Assembly: GCA_963682175.1 (NCBI GenBank)
Contig: OY821770.1
Coordinates: 13,422,501 to 13,486,500, forward strand
Direction: 5' to 3'
Source of the DNA: Triglochin maritima
Taxonomy: Eukaryota > Streptophyta > Magnoliopsida > Alismatales > Juncaginaceae
DNA length: 64,000 nucleotides
Shown here: one piece after another, positions 46,602 through 57,065 of the stretch
Numbering within the stretch: position 1 is the stretch's first letter
Layout: the number at the start of each line of letters is the position of its first letter
The notes under the pieces: model-generated
Databases searched by the model: none
The model's input: the letters and a program-made list of their open reading frames with translations, nothing else
What the model was told of the DNA's origin: nothing
Program-made: the position numbers and the translations under genes

Positions 46602-47156
46602 CGGTCGACCGGAAGAGGTGATTCGGTCGACCGGTTCCAGAAAGGAATCGGTCAACCGTACTCCTAAAACGGTCTACCGCTGCGCTCAAAACAGAACCCC
46701 CCCAACGGTCGAACAAAGGTTTAAAACCGGTCGACCGAACGAGGTCAAAATCCGGAGTCTGGTCAACATTGAAATCCACTCTATCGGTCGACCGACTCAG
46801 GGGTCCCGGTCGACCGAAAACTAACAGTACATCTTATACCACATTTTAATCCATCGGTCGACCGACTCAGGGGTCCCGGTCGACCGATAACAGTTAGGGT
46901 CAACCTACATTTCTACGTCATATAACGGTCGACCGACAACAAGCAACGGTCGAACAAGCATGCAATAAAATCCAGTACACTTAAGTTCCGGTCGAACGAC
47001 CCAGGGAACCGGTCGACCGAAAACAGGCAGAACGTCCCAACTCACCAGCAATATGCACTACTGGTCGACCGCCACAAGGCATCGTTCGACCGGTGAAGGT
47101 TAAAGTCGGGCAAAAACACTACATTCGGTCGACCGCCCGAAGGGACCGGTCGACCG
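46602..47156. repeat. CGGTCGACCG palindrome cluster in LTR C2
   Basis: Exact copies include pairs at 46602/46624, 46785/46807 and 46855/46877, each exactly 22 bp apart, and 47147. The latter two pairs share the spacer ACTCAGGGGTCC, so part of the cluster arose by duplication. Decayed forms fill the gaps. Confidence 0.85.
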
Positions 47157-48173
47157 TTGGTCGTCTTCAACCTCGCGTCAGCCGAGGTTTTACGAAGAAA
47201 CAACGCCGAGGAGGTCTCCGACCTCCCCGTCCGACCAACACAACCCTTCACAAGGGTTAACAACACAAAACCACACTAATGAGTCAACATACCTCGAAGG
47301 AGACAACGCAACCGCCGGAGCTCCGCTCGCGCTTGCTGCCTCCGGTGATCTCCTCGTGCGCTCAACTCCGCACCTTTCCCGCCTGGACCGCCTCACACGT
47401 CACGCCGACGCAGCCTCCTCCGCCTGAGCTTGAGCCACTGAGGAAGAAGGTGGGTGTTTGGTGAGAATGAAGGAAGAGAAGGAAAAGAAGGAAAAGATGG
47501 TGTTGCCTTGGTTTATAAAACCCAAACTCACACCCCAAGCACACCCAACCATGCCTCCCCTACCTTCCACCTTACCTCCATCACTTCACCTTACCTCCAC
47601 CCATACCTCCCTCTCTCCTCCAAGTCAAACCTCCACTTAACCACTAATTAAACCCTAAACCGGGTTAGGATCCTAACATAAACGACACGGTTACGGAAAG
47701 GGAGACCTCACTTTTGCGTGTGCTTCGATAATTGCGTGGGGGAGGCCATGGTTTTATAATGAAAAAAAAGGTATTAAACTACTCCCTCTCTTTTATCAAA
47801 AGTGTCACGAAACATACCTTCACATAGGTAAAAAGGATCAAAGTGTTTTTTATATGGAGATTTTATTTAATTGACATATTTTCAAAAAGTCGTAACATAT
47901 TGGCTTCACATCAATCCATTTAAACATCGTGTTTGAAGTTTTAGAGACCGAATCTTGGATGATATATTGTGTCCCAGATCATATAATTTGGTTTCTATTA
48001 AATGTGTTTGATGCCATAATTTCTTGAATTTTATAATTAAGAAAATGACATAAAATAAGCTGATTGAAATAAACTTAGTTTTCATTTTATGCATTATGTG
48101 TTTGATGTTCAATTAACATTTGATGCTTGATATAAAAGAAAAGCAAAAGGTGGAGAATATGTGACTTTGCGTG

Positions 48174-48174
48174 A

Positions 48175-48232
<58 letters not shown>
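48174..48232. repeat. TA microsatellite
   Basis: About 29 AT dinucleotides in a position where the other 1.05-kb units have only a short ATATAT. Confidence 0.95.
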
Positions 48233-48235
<3 letters not shown>

Positions 48236-48985
48236 TGTGGAAGAATATGAAACAAGGGAGGGGATGTAAAAGAAGAAAACTTGAAAAACTGAGAAAGTTG
48301 AGAGAAGAATAGTATTGGCTTGAGTATGAGTTTTTTTTAAGAAGTTGGGGTAACTACCAATTAGGGAATCAGTGGTTTCATTTCAGATTATGACATTAAT
48401 TTGAATTGCATACCATGTTTTCAATATTGGCCTTAGAAATATGCAACATTTTGAATTGTGTTATCTCCCTAGGTAGTGCTCGTTACCTCCAAATTAGGTA
48501 GAAATGTTTATGATTTTTGTTATTTTCTATAGTATTTTAAAGTCAAAGAATGAGAAGTTAGGAGAATGTGATAAAAATGCTCAAGAATAGTAGTAATACA
48601 TGCAAATCTTTACATTGGCCAGATGCTATGTTTGACTCGACTTTTATTCTTTTTAGTCTTTCAATTTATTTCTGTTGTAATGGATTAAGTTTTTTTCTTG
48701 GTTTTGTCGATCGGTAGGGTATAATAAGGTATTTCATTATGCTTCCTTATAAATTTTGAACGGTTAAACTTAATGATAATTTTTAAAATGGATCTAATAT
48801 AGGTACATTCATATTCACATTTGCATAAGCAATACATATAACAATATGGATTGTTTACGGATATGATAAGTGGCATTTGTACTTATATTTGACAAATTTA
48901 TAGCATATACAAATATATGAAATGAATATATTCGTACCAATAAAAGAAACTCTCTCTTCGCTTTGAAATTTGTATGAGTCCAATT

Positions 48986-49267
48986 TAGGGTTATCAATTT
49001 TGACTTGGCTCGATAGCTTAACTCAAACTCGACTCGAAAAATACTCGACTCTGGTTTAACTTGAAAATGAAGGATAATGATGAAAAACAAAAAAAAATCT
49101 TCCAACTTGGTTCGGTAAATAAGTCACTCGAACTCGAAAAAAATTGAGACGGTTCGATAGCTCGCTCGAATTTTTTATTGCTTTATTTATAATTATTTTT
49201 TGTATTTGATAATAACATAAGATAATACTTATTGTTCGAAATTTCGCTCGACTCGTTTACACCCTTA
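48986..49267. mobile_element. hAT-type MITE, 282 bp
   Basis: Perfect 8-bp target duplication GTCCAATT (48978-48985, 49268-49275); ends TAGGGTTATCAA and TTTACACCCTTA. The interior carries repeated CTCGACTCGA-type words. Confidence 0.85.
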
Positions 49268-49301
49268 GTCCAATTCGTATATATTAGTTTTATTTCAAGT
49301 A

Positions 49302-49520
49302 TCAAAAAAGTAATTGTATTTAATGCAAAATAACAACACAATTGACAATTTGATATTTTTACGGAAGTAAGATAACTCGTAATGTAAAAAAGACTTTTTG
49401 GTGTTAATTAGATAAAGGGGTCCCTTTGATAAAAGTAACTCTATTTAATGGAAAAATAACAACACAGATTGATATTTCATGAAGTAAGATAAGATAACTT
49501 CTAGCGTAAAAACATTTAAG
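49302..49520. repeat. Two diverged direct repeats of about 90 bp
   Basis: GTAA(T/C)T(G/C)TATTTAATG with AAATAACAACACA, GATATTT and GAAGTAAGATAA occur at 49309-49395 and again at 49434-49520. Non-coding. Confidence 0.55.
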
Positions 49521-49828
49521 TTGTGGGTAACACGAAGCTAAAAATCAAGGGAAATGTTTAGTAGCCGCTCACCGGGACGCTGTGGCGGGACGCTGCTGAG
49601 TTGGACAAATTCAGCTCAGCCAAAGTTTTAATATTTTTTATGCAAAGGGGGCAGCCGCATTTAATGCATCTCAAATTAGACGTGCTCCAAATCATATCAT
49701 TCCTTTTGGCGCTCCCACCTGCTCCATACCTCTTTTTGACGAAGATGCACGGAATGATCACCGTCACTTCTTCCTTTCTTTTTCATTTTCGTTCATTTCT
49801 CTTCGTTTTGAGAGAAATCTTCACTCAA

Positions 49829-52315
49829 ATGGAAATGTCGTTAAACGTTCCTAAAGAGAAAATGATTTTCCCCTCTTTCGAAGGAGCAAGAGCCTTTTAC
49901 AACGACTATGCTGATGCTTGTGGTTTTGGTGTTAAGCTACGACATACTCATCACGACGCTGGTGTTGTTACCCGGGCTACTCTTACTTGTTCCAAGGAGG
50001 GTAAGGCACCAACAGACCAAGGTCAAGGCATAATGAAGCCACATTTATCTAGTAGAGTTCAGTGCACGGCTCGCATCAGGGTATCTGGAAACCCAGCAAG
50101 GGGTTACCAGATTAACTTTGTCGCTCTCAATCATAACCATGAAATGCTGCAGTAGCACCCGATGCATTTTCTAAGACAGAAACGATTTGTACCTGAGACC
50201 GTCATAGCACGAATAGCGTGCAATGATGGTACTGGGATCTCTGCTGTTAAGACCATGCAATCGTTTGTTGTGGAGGCTGGGGGGCATGACAAACTTACTT
50301 TTAACGATAGAGACCTAAGGTTTGAAAACTTTTGTACGTTATTTTGTTTGTAGAAATCTGTGGCCTTAATATTTTGCGTGTGTGCAGGAATGTTATAACC
50401 GAAGTAAGGAATTTGAAAATGGGACCCGGCGATGCACAAGCTCTTCAAAACTATTTCATTAAGATGCAGAAGATTGATGCAATGTTTTTCTATGTCGTGG
50501 ATATGGATGACGAGGGAAGACTAAAGAACATTTTCTGGGTCGACTGCCGTTCCAGGGCTGCCTATTTATACTTTGGGGATGCTATATGTTTTGACACTAC
50601 GTACCTCACAAACAAATACGACATGCCCTTTGCACCATTTGTGGGAGTTAATCACCATTTCGAGTCTGTGTTGCTCGGTTGCACTTTGCTGTCTTCCGAG
50701 ACCACTGAAAACTACATATGGCTCTTTCAGACTTGGCTTTCGTGTATGGGAGGTACGTATGTAGAGTTCGTACTCGCTTTGATTGGGTTGTCCTTTATGA
50801 ATTTTGAGTTATTGATTTTCCTTTTTAAGTGATGTGTGTTCCTTTTTAAGTTGTGTCTGTTCATTTTCAACTTCTTTCTAAAACCTTTTGAGTGATTGTG
50901 TGTTCCTTTTTAACTTATGTATGTTCATTTTTAAGTGATGTATGTTCCTTTTTAATTGATGTATGTTCCTTCTTAAGTGAAGTCTGTTCCTTCTTAAGTG
51001 ATGTTTGTTCCTTTTTAAGTGATGTCTGTTCCTTTTTAAGTGATGTATGTTCCTTTTTAATTGATGTTTTTTCCTTCTTAAGTGACGTCTGTCCCTTTTT
51101 TAGTGTTGTCTGTTCCCTTTTAAGTGATGTATGTTCCTTCTTAAGTGAAGTATGTTCCTTCTTAAGTGATGTATGTTCCTTTTTAAGTGATGTTTGTTCC
51201 TTTTTAATTGATGTATGTTCCTTCTTAAGTGATGTTTGTCCCTTTTTTAGTGTTGTCTGTTCCTTTTTAAGTGATGTATGTTCCTTTTTAAGTGATGTTT
51301 GTTCCTTCTCAAGTGAAGTTTGTTCCTTCTTAAGTGTAGTATGTTCCTTTTTTAGTTATGTCTGTTCCTTTTTAAGTGATGTTTGTTACTTTTTAAGTGA
51401 TGTCTGTTCCTTTTTAATTGATGTATGTTCCTTCTTAAGTGAAGTCTGTTCCTTTTTAAGTGATGTTTGTTCCTTTTTAATTGACGTATGTTCCTCCTTA
51501 ATTGATGTATGTTCCTTCTTAAGTGTAGTTTGTTCCTTTTTAAGTGATGTCTGTTACTTTTTAAGTGATGTCTGGTCCTTTTTAATTGATGTTTGTTCCT
51601 TCTCAAGTGAAGTTTGTTCCTTTTTAAGTGATGTCTGTCCGCGTTTCATTACAAGGTGACTGAACGTATACGGGTCGGTGAGCAACTGTTATCGAAATGT
51701 TTCCTTGTACAGAGGACATGTCTGAACTTGACATGCGATTGTAAACTGTTTAAGCGTGTTGATATTCTTTGATGTCACCTCCTGGTCGTATTTGCACGGC
51801 TAGATCCTAATGCATTACTCCCGCCGTCTTACATCACAGATCGATGGCGGAAGGATATTCGTCGGAGCTATGGAGACAAGATGTACCAAGACGATGGCGT
51901 ATTGGAGAAGGATGCGCTGAGTCGTCACGCCGACATAATGGGTCGCACTCTTTGGATTGCACAGGAAGCATTCATTTCTCATGAAATGTATCTCAAGGCC
52001 GTGAAGTGTATGGAGTGGCTCAGGTCTCGTATTAACATTCCCCATGCCCCTCCCATAGTTGATAAAGTTGTGCCCGGTGGTACCTCTTTGCGCAATCCAG
52101 ACAAAGTAACCCGTCCAGGAAGACCGCCTACTAGACGTCGGGTTTCCTTAGCCGAGAAAATTCTTCAAAGAAGCCAAGAAAAGGCCCTCACAACAGAAAA
52201 GCGCAAGTATCGAAGGAAGGGCAAATCACCTATGCATCAGGTCGCACCTAGACCAGGTGATCCAGATTTTGACAATTGGGACATGAAGTTGTATTACGAC
52301 CAAATTGCTCCTTAA
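49829..52315 (+). pseudogene. FAR1/FHY3-like MULE transposase, broken
   Basis: Exon 1 (49829-50319) starts MEMSLNVPKEKMIFPSFEGA and carries a FAR1-type zinc DNA-binding region (VQCTARIRV ... LNHNHEM), with an in-frame TAG at 50153-50155. Intron 1 is 68 bp. Exon 2 (50388-50752) holds the start of the MULE transposase domain: FFYVVDMDDEGRLKNIFWVD, then CFDTTYLTNKYDMPFAPFVG with the first catalytic Asp. The next intron (50753-51655) is filled by a 21-bp array. Exon 3 (51656-52315) has a SWIM-type start (LTCDCKLFKRVDIL) broken by TGA at the CxH position, then DRWRKDIRRSYGDKMY and a basic C-terminus ending at 52315. The core that should carry the other two catalytic acidic residues, roughly 200-250 residues in the family, is absent between exons 2 and 3. 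Related host proteins (FAR1, FHY3) are light-signalling transcription factors derived from such transposases. Confidence 0.82.
50827..51650 (+). repeat. 21-bp array I, inside FAR1-like intron
   Basis: About 39 copies of GTTCCTTTTTAAGTGATGTCT with changes mostly at the TGATG part. Because the unit is exactly seven codons, one frame stays open for 255 codons (CSFLSDV repeats). Confidence 0.92.
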
Positions 52316-52359
52316 TTATGTACCAAGGCTTGGTCTTTGAATTTTGTACACTTTTGTAA

Positions 52360-53890
52360 GACAACAGTTATTCTTAAGTGTAAAGTTGTTCCCTTTTAAT
52401 TGTGAGTTGTAGCTTTTTATGTTTGGGGTTCTTCTTTTTAAATGAGCGTTGTACCTTTTTAGGTGTAGTCTGTTCCCTTTTAAGTCAGTGCACCTTTTTA
52501 AGTTTGAAGTTTTGCCTTTTTAGTGTTTTTGGTTCCTTTTTAAGTTTATTGTTCTCCTTTTTAACTCTGACTTGTACCTTTTTAAGTGATGTCTGTTCCT
52601 TTTTATGAATTGCTTGTACCTTTATAAGTGAGCGGTTCTCCTTTTCAACTGTGAGTTGTAGTCTGTTCCTTTTTAAGTGCGTTTACCTTTTTAAGTGTGA
52701 AGTTTTCCTTATTTGTTTGTTTTTGTTCCTTTTTAAGTTTGTAGTTCTCCTTTTTAAGTGATGTCTGTTCCGTTTTATGAATTGCTTGTACTTTTTTAAC
52801 TGATGTCTGATCCTTTTTAAGTGTTGTTTGTTCCTTTTTAAGTGATGTCTGTTGATTTTTTAGTCTTGCATGTTCCTTTTTAAGTGAAGTCTGTTCCTTT
52901 TTAACTGATGTTTGTTCCTTTTTATGTTATGTATGTTCCTTCTTAAGTGAAGTATGTTCTTTTTTAGTGTTGTTTGTTCCTTTTTAAGTGATGTCTCTCC
53001 CTTGTTAAGTGAAGTCTGTTCCTTTTTAAGTGATTTATGTTCCTTCTTAAGTGAAGTTTGTTCCTTTTTAACTGATGTTTGTTCCTTTTTATGTTATGTC
53101 TGTTCCTTCTTAAGTGAAGTATGTTCCTTCTTAAGTGATGTATGTTCGTTTTTATGTTATGTTTGTTCCTTCTTAAGTGAAGTCTGTTCCTTTTTAGTGT
53201 TGTCTGTTTCTTTTTAATTGATGTATGTTCCTTTTTAAGTGATGTTTGTTCCTTGTTAAGTGAAGTCTGTCCTTTTTAAGTGATGTTTGTCCCTTTTTAA
53301 GTGAACTCTATTCCTTTTTAATTGATGTATGTTCCTTTTTAAGTGATGATTGTTCCTTGTTAAGTGAAGTATGTTCCTTTTTAAGTGATGTCTGTCCCTT
53401 TTTAAGTGAACTATGTTCCTTTTTAAGTGATGTCTGTTCCTTTTTAATTGATGTCTGTTCCTTCTTAAGTGTTGTCTGTTCCTTTTTATGTTATGTCTAT
53501 TCCTTCTTAAGTGAAGTCTGTTCTTTTTTAGTGTTGTCTGTTCCTTTTTAAGTGATGTTTGTTCATTTTTAGTGTTGTATGTTCCTTTTTATGTTATGTC
53601 TGTTCCTTTTTAAGTGAAATCTGTTACTTTTTATGTTATGTATGTTCCTTTTTAAGTGATGTATGTCCCCTTTTAAGTGAAATATGTTCCTTTTAAGTGA
53701 TTTCTGTTCCTTCTTAAGTGAAGTTTGTTCCTTTTTTAGTGTTGTCTGTCCATTTTTAAGTGATGTATGTCCCTTTTTAAGTGATGTCTTTTCCTTTTTA
53801 AGTGATGTCCATCCCTTTTTAAGTGAAGTATGTTCCTTTTTAAGGGATGTATGTTCCTGTTTAAGTGATGTCTGTTCCTTTATGCCGATT
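52360..53890 (+). repeat. 21-bp array II, between the two genes
   Basis: More than 60 units of the same family as array I. Units are irregular at the left (52360-52800, with lengths of 17-24 bp) and regular after 52800. It lies between the 3' end of the FAR1-like gene and the 3' end of the Ulp1-like gene. Confidence 0.9.
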
Positions 53891-54949
53891 TGTAAGTGTG
53901 AAGTTCTACCTTAAATGTTGGAGCTATTACTTTGGAGTATGGAAAAGTTTTAATTACAACAACTATAAAATGAATTTGTTAATTTACAGCTATGCACTAC
54001 TTCAATTCGACACAGCAGCGGGAGTCCCTCAATAAAGTAATAGTCATTTCACCCCTGATGGAGTGAAGTGTCTTGGGGTTTTTCGTTTCCGTTGGGTTGA
54101 CCTTTCGCATGAGACATTTGATCAGTAGTATAGAAAAACACCGCAGTCGTTGCTTCCCGGCATTTGTCTTTGGTACGTCTCCCTCATGTATCTCACTGGC
54201 CAGTTCACCTTAAGACGGTTTCTCCAGAATTCACCCACATCTTTGGTCGAACATTCATGTACCCCTACCGCATTGTCAGGATCCTCATCTCGGACCAGCT
54301 CCCTAGAGCAATTGTTGTAATGCAGGATCTCCTTGTCTAAGCCATTAACAACTACAAGGGTCCAGTGTTGTGACAGCAGCAATGGTTGTGAAATGACGAG
54401 GCTTCCCGTTTCATGGCCTTGTAATTTGGGCGCCAGCCACTCTTCAATCATGGTATTCCCTTGATCGATCATAATTCTTTCTGAATAGAAGCTTGGAATA
54501 CAAATTACCTTTTGGGGGTAGTTTTCTGTTTTTTGGCGCTCTTCAAGTACACAAAGCATACTGTCTATCGCCTCGTTGGTCAAACCCATCCCCTTTGTCA
54601 TTAGCTCCTTGAGGTCGGAACGTGTGAAGAAACAGGAATCACCTCTCCAGATCACCTCCTTTTGGTTATGTGAGGTGCGGTCACCTTCAGTACAATGTTC
54701 AGCTCATCAGGGCTCAACGTGGCCAATGCATCCATGTCAACGTCTGGCCTACTCTCTCTCCCGTGATGAGCCAACTTGAAATCGTCATTCCCATCCCGCT
54801 TTCTTTTTTTGTTCATGCTCCTCTGGAGCCTTCTTTCTCCCCTTTTCCGCTCATCTTCTTTTTTCTTCCTTTCTTTCACCTCATCTTCTTGTTTTTTGGC
54901 CATTGAGCATGATTCTTTGGCCCCCAGTCTGCCTTGAGGGGTTTTTCCT

Positions 54950-55880
54950 TTACCTCATCCTCCTTTTTCTCCTTCTACTTATCCCCCTCTCTTCTCTCCT
55001 CTATTCGTTTCTCTTCTTTCTCCCTCTCCTTCTCTTTCTCATTTTCCTGCTCTACCCTCTTTCTTTCTACCTCTTCCCTCAACCTCTTCTTTGAAGCTTC
55101 GGTCTCCCTCCTTTTATCATCGACTTTCCTCTTCTCTCTTCTCTGCATGTCTCTCTTCTCGTCTTCTTTCCTCTCTCTTTCCTCTTCCTCCCTCCTCTTT
55201 TCCTCTTCTAGTCTCTCTCCCTCTTTTTTTCCTCCTCTTTCCTCTTCTCTTCTCTTTCCCTCTCCTCTCTCCTTTTCTCCTCCTTTTTCCTTTTCTCTTT
55301 CCCTCTCCTCTCTCCTTTTCTCCTCCTCTCTTCTCTTTTCCTCTCCTCTCTCCTTTTCTCCTCCTCTTTCCTCTTCTCTTCTCTTTCCCTCTCCTCTCTC
55401 CTTTTCTCCTCCTCTCTTCTCTTTTCCTCTCCTCTCTCCTTTTCTCCTCCTCTTTCCTCTTCTCTTCTCTTTCCCTCTCCTCTCTCTTTTTCTCCTCCTC
55501 TTTCCTATTCTCTTCTCTTTCCCTCTCCTCTCTCCTTTTCTCCTCTTCTTGTCTCTTCTGTTCTCTCTCCTTCTCTTTTTCCTCCACTTTCCTCTTCTCT
55601 TCTCTTTCCCTCTCCTCTCTCCTTTTCTCCTCTTTTCTCTTCTGTTCTCTCTCCCTCTCTTTTTCCTCCTCTTTCCTCTTCTCTTTTCTTTCTCTCTCCC
55701 TTTCTTTCTCCTTTTCCTCCTCTTTCCTCTTCTATTCTCTTTCCCTCTCCTCTCTCTTTTCTCCTCTCTCCTGCTCTCTTCTTTTTCTCTTTCTCTTTCC
55801 TCTCAATCTCATTCTCTCTTTCCCTCCTATTCTCCTCCTCTCTTTCTTGCTCTTGATCCCTCCTTTCATCCTCTCTTCCT
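54950..55880 (-). repeat. Purine/pyrimidine-rich low-complexity tract in Ulp1-like gene
   Basis: The plus strand is almost pure C/T (CTCTCCTTTTCTCCTCCTCT words with periods near 60 bp). On the minus strand it encodes Glu/Arg/Lys repeats (REEREREEKRKEEEKRREE). All plus-strand frames also stay open because CT-only codons include no stop. Confidence 0.85.
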
Positions 55881-56399
55881 TCCTGTCCACCTTCTATACA
55901 ATATCCTCGAAGATATGCAATCTCTTCCCTTAGGGTCTCATTTTCCTCCCTGGACTTCCTAAGTTCCTCATTCAGCCTCTTAACCTCTTCATTTGCCTCA
56001 TTCAGTGCAACTTCTGCTTGAAGCCATTTTGTCTTCAACATTGCAAACTCCAATTCTTCCTGTAGTGGGTCCCGAGGGATGCTGCAGTCCCTCAATTGCA
56101 GCCTTGGTTCGGTGCTTGTTGACTGGCAATCACTATTGGTTCGTAGGGTTGACTGAGTTTTTTCAGTCAGACCAATGATTTCCCTCTCTTTCTGAGTCAG
56201 GATCGTCGGTTGAGTCTGATTGAAGTCTCCCTCGTAAATGTTTGAAAGGGTGATGCCCATTTCCTCCCATTTCTTCAGGATGAGCCGTTTTCCAAACATG
56301 CTCGATCAATGATTCCACCTAGGATGGCCTCCCATTTTAGGCTCTGCCAGGTTGAACTTCTCGCACAGCCATACCTAAGAAGGAGATGTCAATTAATTC

Positions 56400-57065
56400 C
56401 AAAACAATAATATAAAAAGGAACAAGTATAACCTAAAAAGGAAGAAGCATAACTTAAAAAGGAACAACTTAAACATAAAAAGGAACAACTTCAACATAAA
56501 AAAACAAACGAAACTTAAAAAGGAACAAGCATAACATAAAAAGGAACAAGTATAACTTAAAAAGGAACAAGTATAACATATAAAGGACAAACGAATCTTA
56601 AAAAGGAACAAGAGAAACTTAAGAAGAAAGAACTTTAACATAAAAAGGAACAACTTGAACATAAAAAGAAACAAACAAAACTTAAAAAAGAACAAGCGAA
56701 ACTTAAAAAGAAACAAGTAGAACATAAAAAGGAAGAAGCAAAACATAAAAAGGAACATACAACATAAAAATGAACAAACGAAACTTAAAAATGAATAACT
56801 GTAACATAAAAAGGAACAAATTGAACATAAAAAGGAACAACAACAACTTAAAAAGGAACAAACATAACAAAAAAAGGAACCAACGTTACCTAAAAACGAA
56901 CAAACAATAACTTAAAAAGGAACAAACGAAACTTAAAAAGGAACAACTTTAACATAAAAAGGAACAAGTTGAACATAAAAAGAACAACTTCAACATAAAA
57001 AGGAACAAGTATAACATAAAAAGGAAGAATCATAACTTAAAAAGGACAAACAACAACTTAAATAG
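56400..57065 (-). repeat. 21-bp array III, inside intron 2 of Ulp1-like gene
   Basis: On the minus strand: GTTCCTTTTTAAGTTTCGTTT and TTTATGTT variants, about 21-24 bp. This is the same core as arrays I and II but in the opposite genomic orientation, so it is in the sense direction of its host gene. Confidence 0.9.

Larger units (their letters stand above)
45429..47678 (+). mobile_element. Solo LTR, family C (copy C2), 2,250 bp
   Basis: Starts TGTAACATCCCGAAACAGCGG-like sequence and ends GGATCCTAACA, with a perfect 5-bp target duplication TAAAC (45424-45428, 47679-47683). It interrupts the 1.05-kb tandem array. Close to C1 throughout. GC-rich open frames of up to 180 codons on both strands follow composition, not a gene. 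Confidence 0.88.
39489..48772. repeat. Tandem array of a ~1.05-kb non-coding unit (about four copies)
   Basis: The phase mark TTGGCTTCACATCCATCCAT occurs at 41307, 43551, 44601 and (as TTGGCTTCACATCAATCCAT) 47900. After removing insertions the steps are about 1,042, 1,050 and 1,044 bp. Total length without the inserted elements is about 4.15 kb. The unit has no open frame of note. Copies are highly similar but carry scattered substitutions and, in one, an expanded TA tract. Four unrelated transposons lie at different unit positions. Confidence 0.88.

Noticed and set aside
46079..46824. Overlapping frames of 140-180 codons in LTR C2
   Set aside because: GC-rich LTR sequence lowers stop frequency on both strands. 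The equivalent region of LTR C1 (26816-27295) does not keep the same long frames, and no domain is seen.
50892..51659. 255-codon open frame of CSFLSDV heptads
   Set aside because: It lies wholly in a 21-bp array inside an intron. A unit of exactly seven codons without a stop stays open automatically, and the start codon is just a unit variant. Kept as a repeat, not a gene.
54934..55962. 342- and 280-codon Ser/Leu/Phe-rich open frames on the plus strand
   Set aside because: The strand is nearly pure C/T and so cannot form stop codons. The minus strand has the meaningful coiled-coil reading continuous with flanking Ulp1-like exons.
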